From NCBI RefSeq assembly GCF_964204645.1, contig NC_134026.1, forward strand, positions 17,378,650 through 17,442,649: 64,000 nt of DNA, written 5' to 3'. Numbering within the stretch: position 1 is the first letter of the stretch; each line of letters opens with the position of its first letter. The DNA is from Tubulanus polymorphus. Its lineage: Eukaryota; Nemertea; Palaeonemertea; Tubulaniformes; Tubulanidae. The notes beneath the pieces were generated by a model that did not search any database, had not been told where the DNA came from, and was given only the letters and a program-made list of their open reading frames with translations. Below, piece by piece: positions 53,483-64,000 of the stretch. Made by a program: the position numbers and the translations under genes.

Positions 53483-55130
53483 GATCAATCCGCACAGGGA
53501 ACTGATTCAATACGTGTTTTTACTTGGGATGTGGAGATGTAATCAATAGCACTGATCCTTGTTAGGTCTGGTATTTCAAATGGATGAGATAGGGGTGCAG
53601 ATATATAATCCTATTACCACTAATACCATAACAGGGTCCCTTCGATAACCAACGAGGTAGCATTATCAGGATTGTCCATGTTATTACGGTAAAAAATGAA
53701 TAGTGTAGCCAATTCAATGAAACAATGTAGGCCTATATATAAGGGTGATCACAAAGCGGGATAAACTGGTAAGAGTTTAGAGTTCCGGACCAGTTTATGT
53801 ACATCAAAACTAACTGGTCCCGGTTTAGTAAGCCTACCGATTAATGGAAGGGCTATGGATGATGCTTGTGATGTATCAGCCTATAATCATTCTTCTGCAT
53901 ATACGATGCACCATAGCAGATCTGTCTAGAGTATACAACTGAATATTTTCAATACCGTATACAGTATAAACGCAAACGTGCGCCCTCTGAATTTCATGTG
54001 CTTTTTAGTTTTGAATTAGAACATTCAAAATATATCGCTGACGTTTCATAACATGTTGACTATGATACGTCCGTAATTTTGGATTTCGACATCGAACATG
54101 AGGACCACTCGATTCTTCGTCATCTCAAGAATAACATGGAATCGAATGGCGATGTCAAAATCTCGAATGTTTTCCGACTTGTTGGATATATAGGCTCTTA
54201 TGTTAGTAATAAATGCTTTGAATTTGAGGAAATGACTCTTATGTTGGATTTGAATTCATCGAATAATCAAGATAGCAGCTCGAACCGCGGAATGTAAGTA
54301 CCGGTACTATGTATTTGCAATCGAAATGTTCTGCGAGAGACAAAAATGGTTCATATATACACACGCTGATAAATCACTCGGCTATGCTTCCAAGACAGTT
54401 CTACGAGACCTTCCGCCTCCCTGACGAGATCAAGCCCTCGTAATGATTGCAGCTGTATCTGTAATCGAATTCCCAGCGAACGATAGCGATCCAGTGAAAT
54501 CTCTTTGACATGTAGAGTTTTTAATGCAGAGTAGGACCGAATTTTACTGTCAATCACCGCGTGTCCCCATACTGATTTTGCAAAAGAAATAAAATAGCTT
54601 GGGTGTGAAAGGAAGTCCTCTTTGATCCACAGTTGATTAAATAACTCTTCCTTCCGAAATCTATAATTACTATTTTCGTAAATCATTGGCATGCAACATG
54701 AAATAAAACCAATATCTGATCCAAAGAATTTCTCATGAATAACGTTTTTTCTCACATAGTTTAGAAAATATATGAATAGGCTCTATGAATAGTTACCCCA
54801 GACCACACACTAACGCAATTTGTTACATCACAATAGGTGTGTGTTCTGACTTATCATCGAAGCTTACCCAGCATTTTAATTTAGTAACAGATCCTGAAAA
54901 CAGGTCCAATTATCTTAGTGACATTTGAAAACGTATTGCTCAATATCGAAACGACTGTATGACATATCACGATGGCTAACAAAAATCTGATTACCTATAA
55001 TGAAAAATCGCCACCCTCTTCAGTCCACTTCACTTACATAATTGACCCATGACATTGTACTACAAAATTATTACCAATATTGTCCTATTTGACATACAAT
55101 ATAATACAGTTATATAGTAACAATAATAAA
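53483..55130. other. Mostly intergenic
   Basis: Contains the exon candidate at 54052-54296. A 134-codon minus frame at 54351-54755 lacks an ATG start. Nothing else is recognised. Confidence 0.35.
54052..54296 (+). CDS. Possible exon ending at a consensus donor
   Basis: A frame open for 81 codons (HVDYDTSVILDFDIEHEDHS ... FRLVGYIGSYVSNKCFEFEE ... SSSNRG) ends exactly at AAT|GTAAGT. The only stop-free start is just after TAA at 54049-54051, and no good acceptor was found, so the left boundary is unknown. Confidence 0.25.
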
Positions 55131-55163
55131 CATAGCTGCGAATCAGCGATGTTTTCCAGCTGC
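55131..55163 (-). repeat. Hairpin-core repeat, copy 8
   Basis: On the minus strand GGAAAACATCGCTGATTCGC followed by AGCTATGTTTA, a divergent member of the family. Confidence 0.5.
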
Positions 55164-55231
55164 CACATGAATATTCGAAATGGTTGGGTTGAAGTATTGC
55201 CATATCTCCATATATAGTTTACTGTCATCCG

Positions 55232-55510
55232 CCAAAGTATGAAATTAACAGGAGCTCTTGAATCTCTCAGAGATGTCGTTGATAAAAATTAGAAAAGGGA
55301 CTAGTGCAGAGTCTTAAGGAACCCCACTAAACATCAGAAATAGCGGATATGGCCCTCCCAACTTGAGGTCATCTTTCTTTCAGGAAATTTGATATCCAAT
55401 CTAGAATTTTATCTTGAATACCCATGCAGCGTAGTTTCTCATCAAACGTTTGTGAGGCACCCTTTCTACCCCCTATTAAGTCAAGGATAATCGAACCAGG
55501 GCGGTTTGAG
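55232..55510 (-). pseudogene. Decayed LINE reverse-transcriptase fragment
   Basis: Minus-strand reading gives FDEKLRCMGIQDKILDWISN followed by FLKER, then after a frame change SGVP, DSALVPFLIFINDISERF. This is the canonical L..L...GI....L.WI..FL..R and SGVPQGS.LGPLLF..FINDL order of non-LTR reverse transcriptases. Stops and frameshifts show it is dead. It carries the RT part that would follow the piece at 59545-59890. Confidence 0.65.
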
Positions 55511-56510
55511 TTCACTGCCACCTCCATTGTACATAGAGTACGTGTACGGGAGGGGGGGTTCATCGTCGAAACTGAAATTCGAAACTGAAATATGTGTAAG
55601 TTGTAGATCAACGATAACGAGCAATAGATTAATACATTCCAAATTAATTGAAATAGCCCAGGCATCAGGCCGATGTCGAAAGCGGCTTTTGATGCATTAC
55701 CACTTTAGTGCTAACACTTCATATTTTTAACTTTGGGCTATCGGTCTATTTGTGTTGGTTTTTTCTTGTCTTATATTGTAAATTTTCTTGTAGTAAAATG
55801 CTTATTAACATGCTTAACATACTAGAAAGTCAATGAAGATTTTTTATATTCAATTTATGATAGACGAAGCATGTGAGTGAAAGTACAGTTTAGTATATGT
55901 TTTTAAGACAGATAATTATTTGTTGGAATAAATTGACATGACACCTCTGTATTTGACTTTGAATTGAGCGTATGGGAATTCCCCGATTATTACGATAGGC
56001 AGCGCATGGGTACTGGGAAATTGATTATTGGTTTTATTTGATTTTAGTAATTAAATGTTTCATTATATCATCAACTGAGTTTCATCATCATGGATAGAGT
56101 GATGAATGTTAAACTAAAATACGGAAAAAATACCTCGATAGGAAAATTAATTCGCAGTATTTAGAGCCTCGAACCGCTCGAGCGTTCGGGTCTAGCGAGG
56201 AAACTCGTGCTTAGCGGCACTCAGACTGGGTTCAGACATTTGAGTCGGACTTAGTCATACATTTCAAAAAATTCCAATCAATGCTTTCAGAGCGCTATAA
56301 CCCTCGCGAGTTGGACTGAAACGCTTATCACCGATGAGTCATCGAATCTGAGAGAGAATACACTTTTTGTTCGAAAAGTAAATGGAAATATAATACATGT
56401 AATACTCGCAGCGAATACAAAATGACCAACGTCACGATAATATTTGTTTATTATAATCTATAAATGAATATTATGTTTTATAATATTCATTCTTATAATA
56501 TTTATTTATC

Positions 56511-57187
56511 ATATGACAATCCTACTTTACAGTAGGCGTTTTTATGTACTTTTAAGAGATTGTCGAATGTTATATTCATTGAATTAATAAATGTATAAAT
56601 GCTCGGATTATTCCGGGATAAAATTGCTTCTTTGGGTAGTATACGTATGTGCAGGGTATCCGTCTTCGACCGATTGGTTGATGGGGAGACATATCAGCGT
56701 TACAGTAATAAGAAAGATAGGTCATGAGCTTCCTCACTGAATTGCCAATTGTAGGACTTCACTAATTTCCTCACAGAGGGTGATATCTTCCAAAATGGCT
56801 AATGATGTTTCGTATCTTATTTTATTATGTTAAAAACTTTCCCACATTTATTTAGGACCAGAACATTGTCTTATTTACGTGAAAAACCCTGCCCCAATTA
56901 CAGTGATGTGTCTTCCAAAGAACCTCCCAACCAATTTATATAGTATACATCAGAGCAAATCGAAATCGAAAATAGATAGAGTGATAGTGATCTTTTTTAT
57001 GCATTTCGCCTTGATCAATAATTAGTATCGTGTATTTGTAATGCACTTAAGGACATTATAATTGTAGTACGGTAGTGAAAGTAGTGTTCATTAGTCTATT
57101 CAGAGTTTAGATATGATAATAAGAATGACATTCCCAACCATTCACAAAATGAGTGCGCATGTGACTCTGGAGATCATACGCCATTTT
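56511..57187 (+). repeat. Left part of an interrupted repeat
   Basis: 56511-57030 matches 36256-36640, and 57020-57187 matches 40780-41048. With 58210-58556 it makes a copy of about 1 kb split by the transposon that follows. Confidence 0.55.
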
Positions 57188-58209
57188 TATGGTGGCTGAT
57201 TCGGGCCAAGTAAAATTTTTTCTTTCGTCCTCCACGAAAACGCGCAAAAACAAATATTACCGCGCAAAAACAGACTTTTAACGCGCAAAAACAAAATAAT
57301 CCGTTTTTGTGCGGGCGCAAAAACGAAAGTTTGTATTTGCGCGGGCGCAAAAACAAATATTACCGCGCAAAAACAAACTTTTAACGCGCAAAAACGAAAT
57401 AATCCGTTTTTGCGCGCTAAAAATTTGTTTTTGCGCGGGTGCACAGTATTTCTATCAAACACGTTCGTACCAAGTGATCCAGATTCAAATTCAATTTTCT
57501 GCTAGATGTCTCTCAGAAAATGGATCTCTCAGAAATGAAGATAAATCTCTATATGTAAGGTAGAAAATTAGCAGAAAATTACGCCGATATTTTTCTTCAT
57601 ATTTCAAAAAGTTTTGTGACACCGTAAAAACCGTTATGATATGTTAATATACATTAATAACAACCACGCGTTATTAATATGGTTGTGTGTGGGCTGATGT
57701 GCCTACGTCATCAATATATAATGGGCTAGACTGGTTGCTGGTCAATCAAATTCAACTATCGGTATTTTCAAGCTCAATATAACTTCATTGTATTGTGACA
57801 ATCGAAGACCATAACAAGCGATATATGCATATTTGTATTCATCAAGGGGTCGTAAATTTAAGTAAAGTTAGTTTTCCTTTTAAATCAATCAATACAACTG
57901 CATAGATTAATTACTTCTTTAGTTACTGTTTAATCTATTAGATGGCGACAGCGGGACATCATAGTAGCGCGCGTAAATTATTTGAATATATGTTTTTTGC
58001 GTTACTTGACGACCGCACAAAAACAAATCTTTTGCGCGCAAAAACAAATATTACCGCGCAAAAACAAACTTTTAGCGCGCAAAAACGGATTATTCGTTAA
58101 AAGTTTGTTTTTGCTCGGTAATATTTGTTTTTGCGCGGTAATATTTGTTTTTGCACGTTTTCGTGGAGGACGAAAAAAAAATTTTACATGGCCCGAATCA
58201 GCCACCATA
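57188..58209. mobile_element. Complete TATGGTGG-terminus element with CATTTT target duplication
   Basis: The element begins TATGGTGGCTGATTCGGGCC, and its reverse complement ends it at 58209. The arms pair for well over 100 bp (also AAAATTTTTT, TTTCGTCCTCCACGAAAACG). CATTTT is duplicated at 57182-57187 and 58210-58215. Both ends hold arrays of about 20-21-bp units built on GCGCAAAAAC, alternating with spacers AAATATTACC and AAACTTTTAAC, in both orientations. The middle (about 57440-57990) is unique AT-rich sequence without a transposase. A 6-bp duplication with 5'-TAY ends is, as I recall, the pattern of the IS3EU superfamily; that assignment is an inference. Confidence 0.8.
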
Positions 58210-58556
58210 CATTTTAGACTGCATTTGTTTGAAATTGTGTCGTTTAGATGTTTCGGATAAAGAAAATAAGCAAATGAACATGTCTTTGTTCCTGCCCACT
58301 TAACCTTCTATGCATCGAGACTCTGAAAAGCTCCCGCCCTCGTCTCATTTAAGTATAACACGGTGAATATCTTTTTTAGATTTATAAAGAAAAAAACTTC
58401 CCGCCCTGGTCTCCTTGGAATATATAAAAACACTAGTTTATTTCCACGTTTTTATTTCAAAAAAAGGTTATAACCAAAGAATTCGCCCTCGTCATGTCTA
58501 GAGAGAGGTTTGGATGAGAAACAAGGTATTAACTTTAAAGGGTCTAAAGGATGATT
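58210..58556 (+). repeat. Right part of the interrupted repeat
   Basis: Continues the alignment to 41043-41390 immediately after the nested element. Confidence 0.7.
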
Positions 58557-59334
58557 TTATGTGCCTATAGCATATGCGAATGATTTCCATAGAATGAAAC
58601 CAGTTATGGATAAATTGGTCTAATTGAGTCTGCTCGACAAAATTTATGAAAAAGTATATATAGAAATTTAGAGATATAGACTCAATAGCGTTGAAATTGT
58701 CAAAAGCCCATATTATATTTGCTGATTTAGGGTACCTCACATGCCTCGCGCTAGGCACTCAAAACAACCGAAATGCCCTTGTTGGAAAGACAGAAAATTT
58801 CGAAATGAATTTGAAAAACTTTACAAATGTCTTATCAGGCAATATTTCCCGAGGGTTTGCCTCAAACAAATGTTTCCTTGGGATCCTGAATGCTATTTCA
58901 GATATTCAAATGTACGCATTGTGGATTTTCTGGAGTGTTTTTTGAAAAATTGCCCTTTTCTCTTCGGTGAGGCAGTAAAAAATAGACCCTGGATCCGCCC
59001 CTGTATTGGACTACTATAAATTAAATATAGATTTAATTAGAAAATCGAAGATATCTTAATTAACTTAAGGGTAATCCTAGCGTTGGTACTTTTTTAGAGA
59101 AGATAAGGCTTGAGATTCTTGATCAGCTAAGGCTTCGATGGCTGGTGTTTCATACTATTATTTGAAATCATAAGACCCATACTTGAAAACCGAGACTTCT
59201 TCTCGTAGGATACCGTTACAATAAGAAACTAGAGAATTTCGGTTGTTTCTTTTTAGTCTTATTTTCATGACTTGGTGTTTTCAGTATAATTTAATTCTCA
59301 TCTATGTACAATATTCAAATGTCAAGTACATACA
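58557..59334. other. Intergenic, nothing recognised
   Basis: Two overlapping 84-92 codon plus frames (58691-59019) have no motif or splice support. Confidence 0.35.
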
Positions 59335-59462
59335 TCGCTGTAGAGCGTCAGGTGACTCGATTCGTCACAGGTGTCAGCCGCGTATAGGAGGATATAAAGT
59401 TCAAATTTGCGATTCGATTCCTGTATGACCGTTATCAATGAAATATTGAATGAATATATAAT
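59335..59462 (+). mobile_element. Possible tRNA-derived SINE
   Basis: TAGAGCGTCAGGTG near 59340 resembles an A box and GCGATTCGATTCC near 59410 a B box. The segment ends in an AATGAAATATTGAATGAAT tail. This is the layout of tRNA-headed SINEs; no second copy was found in the window. Confidence 0.35.
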
Positions 59463-59544
59463 ACAGAAGAGATGCATTGCCCTTGTCTGGCACCGATGGT
59501 GCAGTTTCAAAAAGTACTTTTTACACATCGTTGTTGGCATACAT

Positions 59545-59890
59545 ACTTAATGATATTATACATCTTACCGTTAATGCCAGTATTTTTTTCCTGAGGATAG
59601 TTTGATAAATCAAAGAAATCCACAAGCTCTAAACATGTGTTATTCTTTACACAATAATCAATAATAGAAGACTGGGTGAGCAATTGCTGTGATGTATACC
59701 ATTGTTTTGTCGACAACCAGCCTGGGAGTTATTGACAACAAGATATCAGTTTCAGTCCACTGAATGAGACGTGTGTTAGGAATTATAGAGAAGAGTTTTC
59801 CAAAGGAACTTAAACTTGTGATTCTGCGATAGTTATTCAGATCAGTAAGCCTTTTCGGTCCTTTTTATGGATTGGAAATCGCTGAAGAAT
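59545..59890 (-). pseudogene. Decayed LINE reverse-transcriptase fragment (N-terminal RT motifs)
   Basis: Minus-strand pieces in shifting frames spell PIHKK, then LNNYRRITSLSSFGKLFSII then PNTRLIQWTETDILLS, NNSQAGCRQNNG, and SIIDYCVKNNTCLELVDFFD. These match in order the PIHKKG...NNYRGISLLS..GK, QAGFR and VDF.KAFD motifs of non-LTR reverse transcriptases. Frameshifts and stops make it a pseudogene. Confidence 0.65.
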
Positions 59891-62027
59891 CGTTCAAATT
59901 CCTCCAAGGTCATGAGTAACCAAATTTTGATGGGAGTTTTCATTTTGAAGGGATACAACAAAAAGACATGTGACCTATTGACTGCATATTAATGTTTTCA
60001 AGTGACATGATCCAAATCCTGAAGAAATGGTTCCCTAAAGTGCACCTTAATCTACGTAAAATGGTTCAACTCAGGGAGAAACACACTCGATAATGATGGT
60101 TATCAAAGCTGTGGGTATTTGGGTGTTGAATGAGTTTAGCATGCGTAATGTGCATTTGTGGCCAGCACACAGATCACACCGATCATACATGTAGTTATGC
60201 AGGGAGAGGCAACAATATGTGAAATGAGGTGATAAAATTTCAGTTTATTTCCACACCACATATTTCCAATGCATTTCTTTGAAAGAATCGAATGATTTAG
60301 GTTTCATTTTTTTCGATCACTCATCATTGTACGGGATACTAACGTGGACATGATGCAATCCCTGATCGCATAGAGACTTTTCATCGCCATTAATGTTACA
60401 TGATTGAGATTATTCAACTGTTCGTGAAATCGTCCAAAATAGATTCAATGATTTCAATTGAATCTATGGCTTCAAAGTACCCCGTTAGCTTTGTTTATGA
60501 CATAGTTTGAGTATTGAGTACACCATTTATCAATATCGACTTCTGTCCAAATCTCATTATGAAAATTAAGATCATCCGTGAAAGTATTACTTGCTGAGAT
60601 TTTTTTTAGGGTTAGTTCAACCGCTTGTTTTGTGGTGAAATACATGCCAGTATGAGGTCGCCGACACCACATAAGAGAGGTAGAGAGAAACACGGTACTG
60701 CTTGGAATACGGACACGATCTGGGTTTTGTGCATAGCACATGGCTTGATATATACAACTTTATCTATAGAAATTCAACGATATGTGACAGAGATTGAGAT
60801 TTGTGACTGAGAACTCAATGTGCGTTGACGGGGCTTAAACACTATCGCGCGAGTCACGACATGTTTCATATTAATGAAAATAGCAAATGGGGTATTTTGA
60901 AACTCATGAGATCTGCTGTTAACCTTCATTGATTTTTCACCAACAAATACATTATTTGTGAAATCCTCATTCCGAATCTTTATCTCTTCTCGTATTTTAT
61001 TGAGCAAGTGAAATAGACAGGTAGGTACCTTTGTTTTTAAGGATTGAGTCAATTAAAGATATATTGACTTATTGTTAATCGAGCACTAATCCTCAAGTCG
61101 ACAGATTCCTCAGGTTCTGAGGTTATATTAACATAAATCAGGAGATTTTGAAAAAAAAATATTCTTTCAGCTCCTGATTCTGACTGGATCACGAACTAAT
61201 TGTTGCAGCTTATCGATTGTATACTTAGACTCATCCTCCCACGGCAGAGATTCCAACCTGATGGCATCGCTACACTCGGCCACGGCACGAACCACACCGC
61301 GGCAAACTCGATGCAATCAGGTTCCCTGCCGCGGGAGGCTGACTGAAATTATATTGGCTACAGAAAATAATTTAGAAGCCCTCTTCTCATTGTCTGACAA
61401 TCGATGATCCCGCAGTTGGTATGTTTAATTTTGTGCAGAAAAGTCGTTCGTTACGCTGTTTAATTCATGTACCGCAAAAGTCTCATCATTGATGGTGCCT
61501 GACGGTACGTAATCATTAGGAGATTCGGCTGTTTCAATATATCCTGTAGTCTTATAATTTCTGCTCTCAAACATTCGATTCTATCTTCTAATATGCATTT
61601 TTCTGAATTCGTAAAATTGGAGTACTCACAAGGGGGGAGTTATAGGTTGTATGGGTGATGAAAGTGTGACGAAGGCGCTGATGCCGAGTGATCATTTGAA
61701 GAAGGGGTTGCAGTTGAAGGTGGTACTTTTAAAAGAACATTCAACTTATTCATACCGTTGATCAGTATTGAACTTTTCTACTACTACTAATGCGGTACGG
61801 GATGGTCGATTTTGTGTTCGAATATTTTCAAAAATCCGAACCGACAAGATCTTAAAAAAAAACAATGTCTCGATGACATTGTACGCCATAGCAGCTGTTC
61901 TGACACGTTCGATTTCTGTTTGCCGTAGGCTTTAAACTTTCCCAGCTGAAAACTTAGAAAACAGCAGGCACGATATCAAATATACAATATTCTTTTTTGG
62001 AGCATGTCTTTGATTACAACTATCTGA
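59891..62027. other. Intergenic, about 2.1 kb, nothing supported
   Basis: Minus frames at 60472-60741 and 60774-61052 lack recognisable domains. The first might be a linker of the dead LINE, but I cannot show it. Confidence 0.35.
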
Positions 62028-62079
62028 TATAAATAGCGCAAATCAAAAAGCACCACTCAATAATCTTAACGGAACACTG
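62028..62079 (+). promoter_or_regulatory. TATA/Inr promoter and 5' UTR exon of a secreted-protein gene
   Basis: TATAAATA at 62028-62035 lies 31 bases before the A of CTCAATA (62059). The inferred leader exon, 62059-62079, ends at a perfect donor ACTG|GTAAGT. Confidence 0.6.
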
Positions 62080-62275
62080 GTAAGTAGTTGTAAGAATTTG
62101 ACATCTTTATACATTCTATCGGCGTCGTAATAGTTGAACTTTGGTTTTTGTTTTATTTTGTTCCATGGATGAAATGCGAATCAGATTATGAATTGCATAC
62201 AATACTAACTTATTCCAGCAGGTGTCATATACAAATTCACCTCGTTTTCTCTAATAGACTTCTGAACGATTGAAG

Positions 62276-62321
62276 ATGAAAGTCATCAACTCATTGCTCT
62301 TTTTATTTGCTGTTGTCTCAG
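62276..62321 (+). CDS. Signal-peptide exon of a secreted protein (5' partial gene)
   Basis: Exon 62258-62321 follows a strong acceptor (TCGTTTTCTCTAATAG) and ends at CAG|GTAAGA-like TCAG|GTAAG. Its ATG at 62276, preceded by GAAG, encodes MKVINSLLFLFAVVS with one base left over (phase 1). This is a textbook hydrophobic signal peptide beginning. With the TATA promoter and non-coding first exon, this is the standard layout of small secreted peptide genes in invertebrates: leader exon, signal exon, then mature-peptide exon. The third exon is not found in the remaining 1.7 kb and probably lies beyond the window. The nature of the product (antimicrobial, hormone, venom-like, other) cannot be told. 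Confidence 0.6.
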
Positions 62322-62768
62322 GTAAGAGCATATTAAGCTTAATTTATTTGGTTTATAATGAATATTATCTCTCTATGAATTCACCCGGTCCCCGGTCCTG
62401 GAAGTGGTTGTTCCCATAGTGCTCCGTTGCTCTGCGATCCTAGTGTACTAAACCACCCAGACACGAGCATTCAAATTATGCAGTACACTAAGGTCTTTGG
62501 TGAATCCATAAAGAGAATCTCCAAACCGTTTAGCGTCTCACTGGGGGCATTTTTGCTATTTGTTTCATGGGGTTCAGAAATTAAGTTGTGATCCTAGAAT
62601 ATATCATCGGAAGGTTTTGAACGGATCGTATTTTTAATTTGTGAGAAATTATATTTTCTTTAATTTGTTTTTGGGTTTGGAAGCGGTTGTATGATTTACG
62701 TCGTTGTCGTTGTAGCAACATTTTCTGCAGATCTTGCAGGCATCATCTGGCTAAACATCTGAGATCCC

Positions 62769-62857
62769 GGTTTTATAGACTAGTATTAACTTGAGCCCGG
62801 GCGCTAACTTAATCAAGAGTTAGCCCCCGGGGCAAAGATAATACCAGTCTGTAAAAC
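62769..62857. mobile_element. Short palindromic MITE
   Basis: GGTTTTATAGACTAGTATTA at 62769 pairs with TAATACCAGTCTGTAAAACC ending at 62857, with GAGCCCGGGCGC and GCCCCCGGGGC inside. It lies within the long second intron of the secreted-protein gene. Confidence 0.65.
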
Positions 62858-64000
62858 CAGGCCCTGGATTTTATCTTGACTGACATGTACATACGATAGC
62901 GCCAACAGAAATCCATAGTAGATCAGAAGTAAGACTGGTGATGGGTACTATTTGAAAGTTATAAGTTGTCTTCCGGACAGTGTCGATCAAAGTGACCGCT
63001 TTAGGTTTACAAAAACAAATGATTCGATAAATTTATACAGAGGATGGAATAAATGATTATTGATTTTAATAACATATTTAGAATAGCTTAATAACTTGAT
63101 AATTGATAAGATTCATACTTAAGCTGGGCGATATGTATATACGTGTATTCATTTTTTAAACCAATATCTGATGTAAACATTTCTCGCTTCAAGCTTTTAG
63201 TAAGTGTTATTTTACTTACTACATGTCGTCACGCGTAATCCTTTGAATATGACATCCTCGCAATTGAAATGCATGGATATGAGGAAACCTCAGTTCAAAG
63301 GCTAGTCATCAATGTCTAAAAATTACCCAAAAAACACATATTTGGTAACGATGCTCGAAACTGCTGACGAAGATTGGTTGCTGGTTGTCATCACTTGGTT
63401 GCAGCTCATAACTTCAAGATGAATTTGTCGCAGGCCACGCAGATAGCTGATCATAAAACATAATTGATTTTAGAAGGAACTGCAATCGGGGAACCATGAT
63501 GAAAATGTACCAGGACACGAACCAACAAACTAATTGTACTGTCGTGTGCGTGCTGCTAACATATGTAAAACCCAGCAACCAGACTTTACTTCGTCAGTTT
63601 TCTAAAAAATGTATATTTTGCTATTTTAACACATTAATTAATGTCGAGCCTTTGAAGTGAGGTTTGATCGTATCCAACGCATCGCGAGAATGTCATTATT
63701 GAGTACGCGTGACGACGTATAGTAATTATAGGATACATATGTCTTTCCAAAAGCTTGAAGCGAGAGATTTTTATTACAAATGGACAAAACAATAATCATG
63801 ACAGATTTATCTCTCAATTTTCGATTCGGCAAACGAGAACATTCAGATATAGTTACAGTTCGCGTAGTTGTAGTTTTATTTCATATATCTGAGCTAGAAC
63901 CGACCCCGTTTAAAATGAACGAAACAGATGAAATCTCCTAAGATGGTCATAGGTAGTAACATTTTTAAGAACATTGCATGATAAAGCTTTATTGAGTGTA
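62858..64000. other. Presumed intron 2 of the secreted-protein gene; one MITE
   Basis: No convincing acceptor-exon pair in frame with the signal exon was found up to the window edge. The inverted-repeat element at 63364-63597 is the only clear feature. Confidence 0.35.
63364..63597. mobile_element. 234-bp inverted-repeat element
   Basis: CTGACGAAG plus TTGGTTGCTGG at the left pairs with CCAGCAACCAGA plus CTTCGTCAG at the right. The terminal GGTTGCTGG word recalls the element at 811-985. No coding. Confidence 0.5.

Noticed and set aside
54351-54755. 134-codon minus-strand frame
   Set aside because: No ATG at its start (GTG only), no acceptor or donor, no recognisable motif; a frame this long is expected by chance in 64 kb.
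57174-57563. Cys/Phe-Ala repetitive peptides (also 57982-58260)
   Set aside because: Translations of GCGCAAAAAC arrays within the transposon.

Overview
This is a gene-poor, AT-rich stretch of an animal nuclear genome. GT-AG introns, TATA/Inr promoters, AATAAA signals, a seven-transmembrane receptor and a Trunk/PTTH-type cystine-knot ligand point to an invertebrate metazoan. A marine lophotrochozoan (mollusc, annelid or nemertean type) is my best guess, an inference from the Trunk-like ligand and the style of the receptor and repeats; the sequence alone does not fix the phylum.

Three genes are well supported, all on the minus strand. (1) At 3457-4513 is an intronless rhodopsin-class GPCR of the peptide-receptor type, broken by one extra base in a T run just after TM1. 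(2) At 12700-13767 is an intact 355-residue intronless protein that I do not recognise. (3) At 24961-25830 is a secreted Trunk-like cystine-knot ligand with signal peptide, polybasic processing region and an eight-cysteine C-terminal domain. Two further genes are seen only in part. At 62028-62321 a TATA box, short 5' UTR exon and signal-peptide exon begin a secreted protein that runs off the right edge. At 23111-23818 a TATA/Inr promoter precedes at least four tiny exons. Weaker exon candidates lie at 5846-5909, 45339-45591, 48377-48449, 50710-50834, 52639-53482 and 54052-54296.

Most of the remaining recognisable DNA is transposon-derived. There are non-autonomous inverted-repeat elements (811-985, 6057-8624, 9181-9542, 16990-17750, 21561-21700, 27711-28024, 34882-35511, 37178-38441, 57188-58209, 62769-62857, 63364-63597), decayed non-LTR retrotransposon pieces (37483-37947, 41642-41955, 55232-55510, 59545-59890, and 3' tails near 12340 and 48030), a dispersed family with a hairpin core (at least eight copies), minisatellites and long (AT)n tracts.

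The most striking structures are: (a) a transposon at 57188-58209 nested in an older repeat, with a 6-bp target duplication and an unoccupied copy of the same site at 41043, plus a relative at 2916 that shares its 20-bp terminus but carries a different internal satellite; (b) a TA-flanked inverted-repeat element at 37178-38441 carrying an intact 154-residue ORF with a reverse-transcriptase-tail zinc-finger motif; (c) a compound element at 5117-5806 in which inverted arrays of an 8-bp unit flank a 50-bp minisatellite.
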